The notes beneath the pieces were generated by a model. It was not told where the DNA came from. It made no database searches and was given only the letters and a program-made list of their open reading frames with translations. Positions 18,128 through 29,286 of a stretch of DNA of 64,000 nt are shown in pieces; position 1 is the stretch's first letter; each line of letters begins with the position of its first letter. Origin of the DNA: Colwellia sp. RSH04 (GTDB lineage: Bacteria; Pseudomonadota; Gammaproteobacteria; Enterobacterales; Alteromonadaceae); the NCBI RefSeq assembly GCF_003545765.1, contig NZ_QXIO01000002.1, forward strand, positions 124,001 through 188,000, read 5' to 3'. Position numbers and translations under genes: made by a program.

Positions 18128-19258
18128 CTAAAGATCAAAATCGTCAAAATCATCTGCATCCACTGTTGAGTCGACTTGACCAACAAGGTAGCTTGAAATT
18201 TCAGACTCTTGTGGCGCAACTTGCACATTGTCACTAACTAAATAAGCGTTCATCCATGGTAACGGGTTACTTTTTATAGTGAAAGGTGCATCGAAGCCTA
18301 AAGCAGCAAGCCTTTGATTTGAAATGTATTCTATGTACTGGTTTAGTATTTCAGCGTTAAGACCTATCATTGAACCATCTTTGAATAGGTATTGCGCCCA
18401 TTCTTTTTCTTGTTCAACTACATCAAGAAATATTTGTAAACCTTCTCCTTTCATTTGTTCACTTATTTCTTTCATTTCAAGGTCATCTTTACCGGCAGCC
18501 CAATTATTTAATATATGTTGAGTTCCAGTTAAATGTAGAGCTTCATCTCGCGCAATTAATCGAATGATTTTCGCATTACCTTCAAGTAACTCTCGCTCAG
18601 CAAAAGCAAACGAGCAGGCAAAACTGACATAAAATCGGATTGCTTCAAGCGCATTAACTGAGCATACAGCTAGGTAAAGTCTTTCTTTAAGCTTTCTTTT
18701 ACTTACGTCAAAGATTTGTCCTTCAACTTCATATTGTCCTTCACCTTGAGATTGCAATAATTGCGTTGTTAAGATGACGTCATCAAAATATTTAGCGATG
18801 CTTGATGCTCGTTTTAAAATAGCAGGGTTAACAACAATATCATCAAAAACTTCACCAGGTTCGTTGAATAGGTTACGTAATATGTGTGTGTATGAGCGTG
18901 AGTGAATCGTTTCACTAAATGCCCATGTTTCTACCCAAGTTTCAACTTCAGGCAACGAAACAAGTGGTAATAAAACGGCATTCACAGAACGCGCAGCCAT
19001 AGAGTCCAATAGCGTTTGATATTTCAAATTAGAAATAAAAATATGCTTTTCTGAATCCGTCAGGCTTTGCCAGTCAGCTCTATCTTTAGATACATCAATT
19101 TCTTCAGGTCGCCAAAAAAAAGATAACTGTTTTTCAATTAACTTTTCAAATGCAGAGAATCTTTGCTGATCGTAACGTGAAACATTAACACTATTACCTA
19201 AAAACATTGGTTCTAACAATGCATCATTAGGAATTTGATTAAAGGTAGTATAAGGCAT
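18128..19258 (-). CDS. nrdB: class Ia ribonucleotide reductase beta subunit
   Basis: 376 residues, the usual length. Iron ligands and radical tyrosine are visible: [12 protein letters not shown] (Glu, His and Tyr), [10 protein letters not shown] and [11 protein letters not shown]. The acidic C-terminal tail is the part that binds NrdA. It makes the tyrosyl radical needed for ribonucleotide reduction. It lies 87 bases after nrdA and 27 bases before yfaE, one operon. Confidence 0.97.
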   Translation of the reverse strand: MPYTTFNQIPNDALLEPMFLGNSVNVSRYDQQRFSAFEKLIEKQLSFFWRPEEIDVSKDRADWQSLTDSEKHIFISNLKYQTLLDSMAARSVNAVLLPLVSLPEVETWVETWAFSETIHSRSYTHILRNLFNEPGEVFDDIVVNPAILKRASSIAKYFDDVILTTQLLQSQGEGQYEVEGQIFDVSKRKLKERLYLAVCSVNALEAIRFYVSFACSFAFAERELLEGNAKIIRLIARDEALHLTGTQHILNNWAAGKDDLEMKEISEQMKGEGLQIFLDVVEQEKEWAQYLFKDGSMIGLNAEILNQYIEYISNQRLAALGFDAPFTIKSNPLPWMNAYLVSDNVQVAPQESEISSYLVGQVDSTVDADDFDDFDL

Positions 19259-19345
19259 GACTGTTTATCCTAAATTGCCGTTATATGGCAGCATAAAGAG
19301 AATTTTTTATGCTGCTTGAATAATTGGTTCAATAATTCTGGGAGG

Positions 19346-21616
19346 TTATATTTTACAAGCACCACCTGCACAACTATCGTCTTCAACTTCAACATCGTCA
19401 GATGCGCCATCGCGAGTGTTGTGATAGTACATAGTTTTAACACCAAGTTTATAAGCCGTTAAAATATCTTTCAGTATTTGTTTTACTGGCACTTTGCCAC
19501 CTTCAAATTTAGAAGGGTCATAATTAGTATTTGCAGAAATGGTTTGGTCAACAAACTTTTGCATTATGCCGATTAATTCAAGATATCCATCATTGCTTGG
19601 AATATTCCAAAGTAATTCGTAATTATCTTTTAAGTTTTTATAATCAGGAACAACTTGTTTTAAAACACCATCTTTGCTTGATTTAACGCTTATTAAGCCT
19701 CTGGGTGGTTCAATACCGTTAGTAGCATTTGATATTTGTGAAGACGTTTCAGACGGCATTAAAGCGGATACAGTAGAGTTTCTTACGCCAAATTCTTGAA
19801 TACTAGTACGAAGGCTTTCCCAATCTAAATGAAGCTTTTCACCAGAAATATCATCAATTGATTTTTTATACGTGTCGATAGGTAGTATGCCTTTTGACAA
19901 ACGTGTTTCATCGAATTTAGGGCATGCGCCTTGTTCTTTTGCTAATAAGTTACTGGCTTTCAATAAATAATACTGAATTGCTTCAAAGGTTCTGTGGGTC
20001 AGGTTGTTCGCACTACCGTTAGAGTAATACAAGCCATTTTTAGCCAAATAGTATGCGTAGTTAATAACACCTATACCTAAAGTTCGTCTTGACATCGACG
20101 CATTTCGTGCAGCAGCAATAGGGTAGTCTTGGTAATCTAATAAACTATCTAATGCACGAACTGCTAAATCGGCTAACCCTTCTAATTCGTCTAATGAATC
20201 AATAGCACCAAGGTTAAAAGCTGATAGCGTACAAAGTGCAATTTCGCCATTTTCATCATTAATGTCATTCATCGGTTTAGTCGGTAAAGCTATTTCTAAA
20301 CACAAATTACTCTGACGAATAGCTGCTTTAGATGGTTCAAACGGACTATGAGTATTACAATGATCTACATTTTGTAAATAAATACGACCAGTACTTGCGC
20401 GTTCTTGAGCAAATAACGTAAATAACTCTATTGCTTTAATACGCTTTTTACGAATGTTTTCATCATTTTCATATTGTAGGTAGAGTTCTTCAAACCTCTC
20501 TTGATCTTCGAAAAATGCATCATATAAACCAGGTACATCACTTGGACTAAATAAGGTAATAGAACCACCTTTTATTAGGCGTTGGTACATCAACTTATTA
20601 AATTGAACACCATAATCAAGATGTCTAACACGGTTTTCTTCTACACCACGGTTATTTTTTAAAACTAATAAACTTTCAACTTCTAAATGCCAAAGTGGGT
20701 AGAATAATGTTGCTGCTCCGCCACGAACTCCCCCTTGAGAACAACTTTTAACCGCTGTTTGGAAGTGCTTATAAAAAGGTATACACCCCGTATGGAATGC
20801 CTCGCCATTTCTTATCGTACTACCAAGGGCTCTAATACGACCAGCATTAACTCCAATGCCCGCACGTTGAGATACATATTTTACGATTGCACTCGAGGTT
20901 GCATTAATTGAATCTAAACTATCATCGCACTCAATTAATACACAAGATGAAAATTGTCTTGTTGGCGTTCTAACGCCTGCCATGATCGGGGTAGGTAATG
21001 ATATCTTAAATTGTGAAATGGCATGGTAAAAGTCTTCTACATATTGCAAACGTGTCTCTGCTGGGTATTTAGCAAATAAACACACAGAAACTAAAATATA
21101 TAAAAACTGAGCGCTTTCATATATTTCACCACTAACACGGTTTTGAACTAAGTATTTACCTTCTAGCTGCTTAACTGCGGCATAACTAAAATCAAGGTCT
21201 CGACTGTGATCTAAGAAGCCTTCAATCTTCTTAAAGTCTTCAATTGTATAGTCTTGTAAAATGTGTTGGTCATACTTTCCTGCTTCAACAAGTTTAACCA
21301 CATGTTCATAAAGGTTTGGTGGTTCAAATTGACCATAAGCTTTTTTTCTAAGATGAAAAACAGCTAACCTTGCTGCTAGATATTGGTAATCTGGTGTTTC
21401 TTCTGAAATAAGATCAGCTGCAGCTTTAATGATGGTTTCATGAATATCTTCTGTTTTAATTCCATCATAGAATTGAATATGGGACTTCAATTCAACTTGT
21501 GAGACTGAAACGTCTTCAAGGCCGTCTGCAGCCCATGCGATGACTCGGTGAATTTTTTCTAAATCAATGGCTTCTTTTTCACCATTACGTTTAGTTACAA
21601 AAAGATTATTATTCAT
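19346..21616 (-). CDS. nrdA: class Ia ribonucleotide reductase alpha subunit
   Basis: 756 residues. N-terminal ATP-cone (about 5-95) for dATP inhibition, then the barrel with active-site segments SNLCLEIALPT and the radical-transfer region, and the C-terminal redox pair CAGGACKI, the same CX4C shape as E. coli (CESGACKI). It reduces ribonucleoside diphosphates to deoxy forms. First gene of nrdA-nrdB-yfaE; two NrdR-box-like sites 31 bases apart lie 110-156 bases upstream. Confidence 0.97.
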   Translation of the reverse strand: MNNNLFVTKRNGEKEAIDLEKIHRVIAWAADGLEDVSVSQVELKSHIQFYDGIKTEDIHETIIKAAADLISEETPDYQYLAARLAVFHLRKKAYGQFEPPNLYEHVVKLVEAGKYDQHILQDYTIEDFKKIEGFLDHSRDLDFSYAAVKQLEGKYLVQNRVSGEIYESAQFLYILVSVCLFAKYPAETRLQYVEDFYHAISQFKISLPTPIMAGVRTPTRQFSSCVLIECDDSLDSINATSSAIVKYVSQRAGIGVNAGRIRALGSTIRNGEAFHTGCIPFYKHFQTAVKSCSQGGVRGGAATLFYPLWHLEVESLLVLKNNRGVEENRVRHLDYGVQFNKLMYQRLIKGGSITLFSPSDVPGLYDAFFEDQERFEELYLQYENDENIRKKRIKAIELFTLFAQERASTGRIYLQNVDHCNTHSPFEPSKAAIRQSNLCLEIALPTKPMNDINDENGEIALCTLSAFNLGAIDSLDELEGLADLAVRALDSLLDYQDYPIAAARNASMSRRTLGIGVINYAYYLAKNGLYYSNGSANNLTHRTFEAIQYYLLKASNLLAKEQGACPKFDETRLSKGILPIDTYKKSIDDISGEKLHLDWESLRTSIQEFGVRNSTVSALMPSETSSQISNATNGIEPPRGLISVKSSKDGVLKQVVPDYKNLKDNYELLWNIPSNDGYLELIGIMQKFVDQTISANTNYDPSKFEGGKVPVKQILKDILTAYKLGVKTMYYHNTRDGASDDVEVEDDSCAGGACKI

Positions 21617-21725
21617 GAATTACCTATACGCAATTATTGTGATTGTTCCCTAATAAAAAATCCTACACTTGACTGGAACCTGATCAAAGGTATGTAAGTG
21701 CTGAAATAGCAATTGAACATTGAAT

Positions 21726-21772
21726 GCACAATATCTAGGGATTTTTATAATTATAAGCACAAGATAATGAGG
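21726..21772 (-). promoter_or_regulatory. pair of NrdR boxes controlling nrdA-nrdB-yfaE
   Basis: GCACAATATCTAGGGA (21726-21741) fits the NrdR consensus acaCwATATaTwGtgt at most positions. A weaker copy, GCACAAGATAATGAGG (21757-21772), starts exactly 31 bases later, the three-turn spacing known for NrdR operators. NrdR is the zinc-ribbon/ATP-cone repressor of ribonucleotide reductase genes; nrdR itself is not in this window. Confidence 0.7.
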
Positions 21773-21978
21773 TTTTGGATATTTTGCAAGAGGAAAAATA
21801 AGGCGTATTTAGGTTGAAAATAACTTATAAAAATTCGGTTAGTCTTTACTAACCTACTAAAGCCAATTTATTTTGGATTAGGGTAAAAGCAACGATTATT
21901 TTCGACTATTTTTAAAGATAAAAATATATTTCTTTAAAATATGATTAAGTGATTAATTGCTAATCAGTTTATGATTGC

Positions 21979-22010
21979 AAAAAAAAATAACTCACTATAT
22001 CAGTGAGTTA
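21979..22010 (-). terminator. terminator of ubiG
   Basis: TAACTCACT (21988-21996) pairs perfectly with AGTGAGTTA (22002-22010) around a 5-base loop; on the minus strand the 9-bp stem is followed by a run of nine U residues (A-run at 21979-21987). Confidence 0.85.
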
Positions 22011-22064
22011 TGATTTCAGTTCGGTTAAGCTTATTGTTTACTCAGGCTGTTGTTTTTTCAAACA

Positions 22065-22808
22065 TTACCCTACTACTTTTCTACAGCAAATGATGTAATT
22101 GACATCTAATGATGAAGTCAACGTATGGTTCTCTGTAATGGGGTTGTAATGAATGCCACTTGTATCAATACATTTTAAACCACTGTGTTCGGCCCAAGAT
22201 ATTAATTGTGAGGGACGAATAAACTTATCATGGTCGTGTGTACCTTCTGGAACAAGTTTTAATACCTTTTCAGCAGCTAAAATTGCCAGTAGATACGACT
22301 TTATGCTTTTATTCAAAGTAGAGAAAAAAACTAAACCACCAGGCTTCACAAGTTTTGAACACGATGCAACAACCGACGATGGATCCGGCACATGTTCAAG
22401 CATTTCCATGCAAGTAACAATATCAAAGTATCCTGCATTGTCATTTGCTTTATCTTCTACTGTTGTTTTTTCATAATTAATCGTTAGTTGAGATTCTAAA
22501 GCATGTAGTTTTGCCACATTTAAGGGTTCTGTCCCCATATCTATACCTGTCACCTTAGCGCCTAACTTTGCTAAAGACTCAGACAATATGCCGCCACCGC
22601 AGCCAACATCAATGACCTGTTTATCAAAAATACCGTTTTGCTTGTATTCTTGATGTTCGGCAATATGCTGATTAATAAACTGTACTCTTAAAGGATTGAT
22701 TTGATGTAGTGGTTTAAAATCACCGTTTAAATCCCACCATTGGTGAGCAACACTTTCAAACTTTTCAATTTCTTTTGGGTTTACGTTTTCTGTTTGGTTC
22801 ATGGACAA
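22065..22808 (-). CDS. ubiG: UbiG, ubiquinone biosynthesis O-methyltransferase
   Basis: 247 residues. The family's N-terminal motif FESVAHQWWDLNGDFKPLH, SAM motif I VIDVGCGGGILSESLAKLGA and EMLEHVPDP are present. It performs both O-methylations of the ubiquinone ring. The position between nrdA and gyrA matches E. coli. Transcribed alone, with its own terminator, divergent from gyrA. Confidence 0.96.
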   Translation of the reverse strand: MSMNQTENVNPKEIEKFESVAHQWWDLNGDFKPLHQINPLRVQFINQHIAEHQEYKQNGIFDKQVIDVGCGGGILSESLAKLGAKVTGIDMGTEPLNVAKLHALESQLTINYEKTTVEDKANDNAGYFDIVTCMEMLEHVPDPSSVVASCSKLVKPGGLVFFSTLNKSIKSYLLAILAAEKVLKLVPEGTHDHDKFIRPSQLISWAEHSGLKCIDTSGIHYNPITENHTLTSSLDVNYIICCRKVVG

Positions 22809-23124
22809 TACAATCTATTCAGTAGGAGTTAGCATAAAGTTGATTCTAAACTAAAGCGTTTTTGAAACAAAGGGGATAGTTGTAGAGACGATAAATTATC
22901 ATGATAATGAACAATTTATAGTCATATTGTTGACTATAATTTCACCGAAATAATATGATTAAATAAAGCAGTATTGTCGATGAAAATTTTATGATAGTAT
23001 GCTGCGTTGATTACTAAATTAGTAATATTAAGATAACAATAAGAATCTTTGTATTTTGATGTCAGTTTTGATAATTATTTCATTATTAAAACGACAAGAT
23101 TAAGTTAAGGGATACCGTCAATTT
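22809..23124. other. divergent intergenic region ubiG-gyrA
   Basis: No open frame of note. It holds a perfect 14-bp palindrome, ATTATCATGATAAT (22895-22908), and a good promoter facing gyrA (22930-22959), leaving a gyrA leader of roughly 160 bases. I see no further structure. Confidence 0.6.
22930..22959 (+). promoter_or_regulatory. sigma-70 promoter of gyrA
   Basis: TTGACT at 22930-22935, 18-base spacer, TATGAT at 22954-22959: 5/6 matches at each box. Confidence 0.55.
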
Positions 23125-25824
23125 ATGTCCGATCTGGCCAAAGAAATAGTTCCAGTTAATATTGAAGATGAACTAAAAACCTCCTATTTAGATTATGCCA
23201 TGAGCGTTATCGTTGGGCGTGCATTGCCTGATGTTCGTGATGGTTTAAAACCAGTGCATCGTCGTGTGTTATTTGCGATGGATGTATTAGGTAATGATTG
23301 GAACAAAGCATATAAAAAATCAGCACGTGTTGTTGGTGATGTAATAGGTAAGTATCATCCCCATGGTGATACTGCAGTTTACGACACTATCGTTCGTATG
23401 GCTCAACCATTTTCTATGCGTTACATGTTGGTAGATGGGCAGGGTAATTTCGGTTCTGTAGATGGTGATAGCGCTGCTGCAATGCGTTATACCGAAATTA
23501 GAATGGATAAAATTGCCCATTCAATCTTAGCCGATTTAGATAAAGAAACGGTTGATTTCGTACCTAACTATGATGGTACAGAATTTATTCCTGCGGTGAT
23601 GCCAACTCGTATTCCTGCACTATTAGTTAATGGTTCATCTGGTATTGCTGTTGGTATGGCGACAAACATACCGCCACATAACCTAACAGAAGTTATAGAT
23701 GGCTGCTTAGCATTAATAGATAACAAGGACATTACTATTGATGAGCTTCTACAGTTTATCCCAGGACCTGATTTTCCAACAGCTGGTATTATCAGTGGCC
23801 GTGCGGGTATAGAAGAAGCTTACCGAACAGGTCGAGGCAAAATTAAAATTCGCGCTCGTGCTGAAATCGAAGTGAATGAAACAACAGGTAAAGAGACGAT
23901 TGTTGTTCATGAATTGCCTTATCAAGTAAACAAAGCCCGTTTAATTGAAAAAATGGCAGAGCTAGTAAAAGAAAAGCGCTTAGAAGGTATCTCTGCTTTA
24001 CGCGATGAGTCTGATAAAGACGGTATGCGTATGGTTATTGAGGTTAAGCGTGGTGATGTAGGTGAAGTGGTATTAAATAACCTTTACAAATTGACACAAA
24101 TGCAAGTTTCATTTGGTTTGAATATGGTGGCATTGACTAATGGTCAACCAAAAATATTCAACTTAAAAGAGATGCTTGAAGCGTTTGTATTGCATCGTCG
24201 TGAAGTTGTAACTCGAAGAACCATTTTTGAATTAAGAAAAGCACGTGAGCGTGCACATATCTTAGAAGGTTTATCTATTGCATTAGCAAATATAGACCCG
24301 ATCATCGAAATGATTAAGAGTTCAAGCAATAGAAAAGAATCTGAAGAGAAATTAATTTCTCAAGGTTGGCAGCTAGGTAATGTTGAACACATGCTTAGTG
24401 CGGCTGGCAATGATGCTGCACGCCCTGAATGGTTAGAACCAGAGTATGGTATCCGTGATGGTTTATATTATTTAACCGCAGAACAGGCAAAAGCGATTGT
24501 TGATTTGCAGTTATATAAACTTTCAGGCATGGAACATGAAAAAATTCTAAGTGAGTATAAAGGGTTATTAGACGTAATCGCTGAATTAATGCATATTCTT
24601 GCTTCACCAGAACGTTTAATGGAAGTTATTTGTGAAGAATTAGCGGCGATTAAAGAAGAGTTTGGTGATGAAAGAAGAACAGAAATTACCAATGCATCAC
24701 ATGATTTATCACTAGAAGATCTTATTACAGAAGAAGATGTTGTGGTTACGCTTTCTCATGAAGGCTATGTAAAATATCAAGTACTTTCTGATTACGAAGC
24801 ACAGCGTCGTGGTGGTAAAGGTAAAGCTGCTACCAAAATGAAAGAAGAAGATTTTATTGAGCGTTTATTAGTGGCTAATACGCACGATACTATTTTATGT
24901 TTCTCTGATCGCGGTAAGTTATATTGGTTAAAAGTTTTCCAATTACCTTTAGCAAGTCGTACAGCAAGAGGTAGACCAATTGTTAATATTCTTCCATTAG
25001 AAAATGATGAAAGAATTACGGCTATTTTACCTGTTCGTGAATACGAAGAAGATAAATACATTATCATGGCAACTGCGTCAGGTACGGTCAAGAAAACAGC
25101 CTTAACGGCTTATTCTAACCAACGAGCTAACGGTATTATTGCGTTGAATCTACGTGATGACGATACCTTAATTGGTGTTGATATTACTGATGGTAATAAC
25201 GACATCATGTTATTCTCAGATGCTGGTAAAGTAGTGCGCTTTAACGAGAAAGTTAAAGATAGCGAAACAGGTGAAATTAAGATTGATCCTGAGACAGGTG
25301 AGCAACGTTGGGCACTTAAACCTATAGGTCGTACTGGTACTGGTGTACGTGGTATCAAACTCGAAGGTGATCAAAAAGTTGTGTCGCTAATCGTACCTAA
25401 AAACGATGGTGCAATTTTAACGATTACGCAAAATGGTTATGGTAAACGTACTGACTTAGAAGAATACCCAGCTAAGAGTCGAGCGACTAAAGGTGTGGTA
25501 TCAATCAAAGTCAGTGAACGTAATGGTCCAGTTGTTGGAGCGGTTCAAGTTGAAGAGCAAGATGAAATCATGCTAATCACTGACAACGGAACTTTAGTTA
25601 GAACGCGTGTTAATGAAGTTAGTGTGATTGGCCGAAACACACAAGGTGTTCGTATGATTCGTACTGCTGAAGATGAACATGTAGTTGCTCTTCAGCGTAT
25701 AGATGAAATTGAAGACAATGAAATTGATATAACTGATGAGCCATCAGTTATTGAAGGCCAAGTTAGTCCTGAGCATGACGCTCAACAGAGCGAAGATGAT
25801 AACGCTGAACCATCAGCAGAATAG
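23125..25824 (+). CDS. gyrA: DNA gyrase subunit A
   Basis: 899 residues. N-terminal breakage-reunion domain with the quinolone-determining segment [19 protein letters not shown] and the catalytic Tyr in AMRYTEIRM; a coiled-coil tower; then the six-bladed C-terminal wrapping domain (with QRRGGKGK, the GyrA box) and an acidic tail. It introduces negative supercoils with GyrB. Residue 83 is Thr, not the Ser of E. coli, and Asp87 is kept; Thr occurs naturally here in several gammaproteobacteria. Single gene with its own promoter and terminator. Confidence 0.98.
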   Translation: MSDLAKEIVPVNIEDELKTSYLDYAMSVIVGRALPDVRDGLKPVHRRVLFAMDVLGNDWNKAYKKSARVVGDVIGKYHPHGDTAVYDTIVRMAQPFSMRYMLVDGQGNFGSVDGDSAAAMRYTEIRMDKIAHSILADLDKETVDFVPNYDGTEFIPAVMPTRIPALLVNGSSGIAVGMATNIPPHNLTEVIDGCLALIDNKDITIDELLQFIPGPDFPTAGIISGRAGIEEAYRTGRGKIKIRARAEIEVNETTGKETIVVHELPYQVNKARLIEKMAELVKEKRLEGISALRDESDKDGMRMVIEVKRGDVGEVVLNNLYKLTQMQVSFGLNMVALTNGQPKIFNLKEMLEAFVLHRREVVTRRTIFELRKARERAHILEGLSIALANIDPIIEMIKSSSNRKESEEKLISQGWQLGNVEHMLSAAGNDAARPEWLEPEYGIRDGLYYLTAEQAKAIVDLQLYKLSGMEHEKILSEYKGLLDVIAELMHILASPERLMEVICEELAAIKEEFGDERRTEITNASHDLSLEDLITEEDVVVTLSHEGYVKYQVLSDYEAQRRGGKGKAATKMKEEDFIERLLVANTHDTILCFSDRGKLYWLKVFQLPLASRTARGRPIVNILPLENDERITAILPVREYEEDKYIIMATASGTVKKTALTAYSNQRANGIIALNLRDDDTLIGVDITDGNNDIMLFSDAGKVVRFNEKVKDSETGEIKIDPETGEQRWALKPIGRTGTGVRGIKLEGDQKVVSLIVPKNDGAILTITQNGYGKRTDLEEYPAKSRATKGVVSIKVSERNGPVVGAVQVEEQDEIMLITDNGTLVRTRVNEVSVIGRNTQGVRMIRTAEDEHVVALQRIDEIEDNEIDITDEPSVIEGQVSPEHDAQQSEDDNAEPSAE

Positions 25825-25840
25825 TTTCTAAGTTCTACAT

Positions 25841-25868
25841 AAAAAGGCGGCTAATAACCGCCTTTTTT
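25841..25868 (+). terminator. terminator of gyrA
   Basis: AAAAAGGCGG (25841-25850), a 7-base loop, CCGCCTTTTTT (25858-25868). Strong GC stem with a T tract. Confidence 0.92.
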
Positions 25869-25996
25869 ATATTTATTTTTTAGTACAGTACGACTCAAAA
25901 TGACAACTTTTAATAATCCTTATGTCACTTTTGAGAACAGCGCTGTCATGTGTTATCAGATATTTTAATTAAAAGTATAATAAGTTAGGAAAATCT

Positions 25997-27079
25997 ATGT
26001 CAGAAATATTTAATTTTTGTGCGGGTCCTGCCATGTTACCAAAAGCGGTAATGGAACAAGCTCAACGCGAATTCATTAATTGGCAATCTACTGGCAGTTC
26101 AGTAATGGAATTGAGTCACCGTAGCAGTATTTATATGGAAATGGCTAAACAAGCTGAACTTGATTTAAGAGAACTGATGTCTATCCCTGACAATTATCAT
26201 GTATTGTTTTGTCATGGCGGTGGTAGAGGACAATTTTCTGCAGTGCCTTTAAATTTATTGCCTCAAGGTAAAACTGCTGATTATATTATATCTGGTTCTT
26301 GGTCAAAAGCAGCAGCGGTTGAAGCACAAAAATTTGGCTATATTAATACTATAGATATCACCTTAACAGGTGAGCAAACTAGTGTGAAACCTTCAAGTGA
26401 ATGGCAATTATCACCAGATGCTGCATATGTTCATTATTGCCCAAACGAAACGGTTAATGGTATAGAGATTTTCGATATTCCTGAAACGAATGGTGTACCG
26501 TTAGTTGCCGATATGTCTTCAACTATATTATCTCACGAAATAGATGTTACTAAGTTTGGGCTTATTTATGCTGGAGCTCAAAAGAATATTGGCCCATCGG
26601 GCTTAACCATTGTCATTGTTCGTGATGATCTTATTGGTAAAGAGCAACCAGCAACACCTTGTATTATGAACTATAAAACATCAGCTGATAACGACTCCAT
26701 GTACAATACACCACCAACTTATGCTTGGTACTTGGCGGGATTAGTATTCAAATGGCTAAAAGCTAAAGGTGGCGTAAAAGCAATAGCAAAGATCAATCAA
26801 GAGAAGGCTGAACTGTTATATAACGCGATAGATAAAAGTGAATTTTATGAAAACAATATAATTAAACAATATCGAAGTAAAATGAATGTACCATTTTGGT
26901 TGAAAGATGAAAGCTTAAATAGTCAATTTTTGCAAGAAGCAGAAAAAGCAGGCTTAACCGCATTAAAAGGTCACCGTATAGTCGGCGGAATGCGTGCTAG
27001 CATATACAACGCAATGCCAATAGAAGGTATTAAAGCACTTGTTACGTTTATGCAACAGTTTGAAGAGAGGAATAAGTAA
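25997..27079 (+). CDS. serC: phosphoserine aminotransferase
   Basis: 360 residues. Class V aminotransferase fold; the PLP lysine is in [14 protein letters not shown]-terminal [11 protein letters not shown] and HGGGRGQF (phosphate loop) are typical. Makes phosphoserine in serine synthesis, and also acts in pyridoxal phosphate synthesis in gammaproteobacteria. Its stop and the aroA GTG are separated by one base. Confidence 0.97.
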   Translation: MSEIFNFCAGPAMLPKAVMEQAQREFINWQSTGSSVMELSHRSSIYMEMAKQAELDLRELMSIPDNYHVLFCHGGGRGQFSAVPLNLLPQGKTADYIISGSWSKAAAVEAQKFGYINTIDITLTGEQTSVKPSSEWQLSPDAAYVHYCPNETVNGIEIFDIPETNGVPLVADMSSTILSHEIDVTKFGLIYAGAQKNIGPSGLTIVIVRDDLIGKEQPATPCIMNYKTSADNDSMYNTPPTYAWYLAGLVFKWLKAKGGVKAIAKINQEKAELLYNAIDKSEFYENNIIKQYRSKMNVPFWLKDESLNSQFLQEAEKAGLTALKGHRIVGGMRASIYNAMPIEGIKALVTFMQQFEERNK

Positions 27080-27080
27080 A

Positions 27081-28361
27081 GTGGAGCAGTTAACATTAAA
27101 TCCAATTGATAAAATCAATGGTGAAGTTTTTTTACCCGGTTCTAAAAGTTTATCTAATCGCGCTTTACTCATTGCAGCTTTAGCAAACGGTGTAACCAAA
27201 ATAACTAATTTATTAGTGAGTGATGATATTAACCATATGTTAAATGCATTACGCACTTTAGGTATCGATTATACGTTAAGTGATTGCGGTACAGAGTGTA
27301 CTGTTGTAGGTAACAATGGTTTTTTTAGCACAAATAAACCATTAGAGTTGTATTTAGGTAATGCAGGTACTGCAATGCGCCCTTTATGTGCAGCACTTGC
27401 TGCGAGTGAAGGAGAATATGTTTTAACCGGCGAACCCAGAATGAAAGAACGTCCCATAGGGCACTTGGTTGATGCGTTAGCTCAACTTAATGGGGATATA
27501 GAGTATATTGAAAATAAAGATTACCCGCCGGTAAAAATACATGGCAAAGCTTTATCAGGTAATACCATTAGCATTGACGGCTCTATATCTAGCCAATTTC
27601 TAACGGCAATACTCATGATCACGCCATTACTAGCAAATGATACTCAAATTGTAATTGAGGGTGATTTAGTCTCAAAGCCTTATATAGATATCACATTAGA
27701 TATCATGTCTCGTTTTAATGTAACTGTTCAAAATAATGACTATAAGTCTTTCTCGGTATCAGGTAACCAGTCATACCAAGCTGTTGAAAAGTATATGGTT
27801 GAAGGTGACGCGTCTTCAGCATCATATTTTCTTGCAGCGGGTGCGATTAAAGGTGGTGAAATTACCGTACACGGTATCGGTAAATTAAGTGTTCAAGGTG
27901 ATAAACATTTTGCTGATGTACTTGAAAAAATGGGTGCAGAAGTTCGCTGGGAAGATGAGTCAATCACTGTTATTGGCAAACCACTTATTGCTGTTGATAT
28001 GGATATGAACCACATACCTGATGCAGCAATGACTATTGCGACCACCGCATTATTTGCCAAAGGCACTACGAGTATTCGAAATATCTATAATTGGCGTGTT
28101 AAAGAAACAGATCGATTAAATGCAATGGCAACAGAATTACGAAAGGTTGGTGCTGAAGTTATCGAAGGTGAGGATTTTATTTCAATTACACCACCAAGTG
28201 TTTTCACACATGCTGAAATTGATACTTATAACGATCATCGTGTTGCTATGTGTTTTTCTTTAGTGGCCTTAAGTGATACCCCTGTGACAATAAATGATCC
28301 TAAGTGTACAGCTAAAACATTTCCTGATTATTTTGATAAACTGTCGCAAATTTCTGTTTAA
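27081..28361 (+). CDS. aroA: EPSP synthase (3-phosphoshikimate 1-carboxyvinyltransferase)
   Basis: 426 residues from GTG at 27081, with GAGAGG 10 bases upstream; this matches the start and length of E. coli AroA (427). The open frame extends back to 27039 inside serC, but that part is not family sequence. Motifs [27 protein letters not shown] and the C-terminal NDHRVAM are visible. Sixth step of the shikimate pathway. serC-aroA is the classic mixed operon. Confidence 0.97.
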   Translation: MEQLTLNPIDKINGEVFLPGSKSLSNRALLIAALANGVTKITNLLVSDDINHMLNALRTLGIDYTLSDCGTECTVVGNNGFFSTNKPLELYLGNAGTAMRPLCAALAASEGEYVLTGEPRMKERPIGHLVDALAQLNGDIEYIENKDYPPVKIHGKALSGNTISIDGSISSQFLTAILMITPLLANDTQIVIEGDLVSKPYIDITLDIMSRFNVTVQNNDYKSFSVSGNQSYQAVEKYMVEGDASSASYFLAAGAIKGGEITVHGIGKLSVQGDKHFADVLEKMGAEVRWEDESITVIGKPLIAVDMDMNHIPDAAMTIATTALFAKGTTSIRNIYNWRVKETDRLNAMATELRKVGAEVIEGEDFISITPPSVFTHAEIDTYNDHRVAMCFSLVALSDTPVTINDPKCTAKTFPDYFDKLSQISV

Positions 28362-28408
28362 TTATCGCAGAGAGTAATATTTTTGGCGATTTTACAAGAC
28401 AAATCCCG

Positions 28409-28414
28409 TATAAT
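28409..28414 (+). promoter_or_regulatory. possible -10 element before cmk
   Basis: Perfect TATAAT at 28409-28414, 33 bases before the chosen cmk start, but no good -35 at normal spacing. cmk may also be read through from aroA. Confidence 0.3.
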
Positions 28415-28446
28415 CTCGCCGATTTTTGATGTTAGGAGATATGTGT

Positions 28447-29145
28447 ATGCAGGAAAGCATTCCAGTTATTACTATAGATGGACCTAGTGGTGCAGGTAAA
28501 GGAACAGTCGCTAGAATAGTTGCAGACCAATTAGGTTGGCATTTATTAGACAGTGGAGCGATTTATCGTGTTCTTGCCGTTGCACTGCAACATCACAACG
28601 TAAGTTTAGAAGAAGAAGAGCCGCTTATTCCTTTGGCAGCACATCTTGATGTGCAGTTTGAAATTAACAGTCAAGGTGAAGCGAAAGTTATTTTAGAAGG
28701 CGAAAATGTTACTGACTCTATACGTACAGAAGAGGTAGGTGCATTAGCTTCTCAGGTAGCAGCTTTTCCAAGAGTAAGAGAAGCGCTATTAAGAAGACAA
28801 CGTGCTTTTAGTGTTTCTCCAGGGCTTGTTGCAGATGGTCGTGACATGGGAACTGTCGTTTTCCCTAAAGCACCTGTTAAGGTTTTCTTAACTGCTAGCG
28901 CAGAAGAAAGAGCTCAGAGAAGATTTAATCAGTTGAAAGAGAAGGGCTTTAATGTTAAAATCGGGCGCCTTTTGGATGACATACGTCAAAGAGATGAGCG
29001 AGATCAGAACCGCAAGGTGGCTCCGCTTATTCCAGCTGAGGGTGCGTTAACCCTTGATTCTACTGACCTTTCCATACAAGAAGTGGTCAATAAAGTCCTT
29101 TCGTTTGCGAATGAAAAGTTAACACAATTACAATACTCTTCTTAA
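28447..29145 (+). CDS. cmk: cytidylate kinase
   Basis: 232 residues from ATG 28447; AGGAG lies 8 bases before it, whereas the ATGs at 28426 and 28441 are badly placed for it. P-loop [11 protein letters not shown], the CMP-binding [13 protein letters not shown] and the lid RDERDQNR are visible. Phosphorylates CMP and dCMP. Next to rpsA as in E. coli. Confidence 0.96.
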   Translation: MQESIPVITIDGPSGAGKGTVARIVADQLGWHLLDSGAIYRVLAVALQHHNVSLEEEEPLIPLAAHLDVQFEINSQGEAKVILEGENVTDSIRTEEVGALASQVAAFPRVREALLRRQRAFSVSPGLVADGRDMGTVVFPKAPVKVFLTASAEERAQRRFNQLKEKGFNVKIGRLLDDIRQRDERDQNRKVAPLIPAEGALTLDSTDLSIQEVVNKVLSFANEKLTQLQYSS

Positions 29146-29168
29146 TGTGTAATTAGCTAAAAACTAGC

Positions 29169-29174
29169 TATAAT
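29169..29174 (+). promoter_or_regulatory. possible -10 element of rpsA
   Basis: TATAAT at 29169-29174, about 113 bases before the rpsA start, beside an inverted repeat TTAGCTA/TAGCTA. No clear -35. A long rpsA leader fits the known autoregulation of S1 in E. coli, but I cannot show it here. Confidence 0.3.
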
Positions 29175-29286
29175 TAACATATTTAAGAATAACTTTAGGC
29201 CTACTGTAAGGATGCACTGGGCTATTTTAACAACCCCATGATACAAGAACGTAGATTGGATTAATAACTGAGTTTATATACAAGTT

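Larger units (their letters stand above)
21617..22064. other. intergenic region between nrdA and ubiG
   Basis: Non-coding on both strands. From nrdA outward it holds the nrd leader, the NrdR box pair (21726-21772), about 200 bases of AT-rich sequence without recognisable structure, and the ubiG terminator (21979-22010). I see no small RNA or short gene. Confidence 0.7.

Noticed and set aside
22891-22912. Fur box in the ubiG-gyrA region.
   Set aside because: The palindrome gives only one inverted hexamer pair around ATGATAAT; the 19-bp Fur consensus with repeated GATAAT is not met, and gyrA or ubiG are not usual Fur targets.
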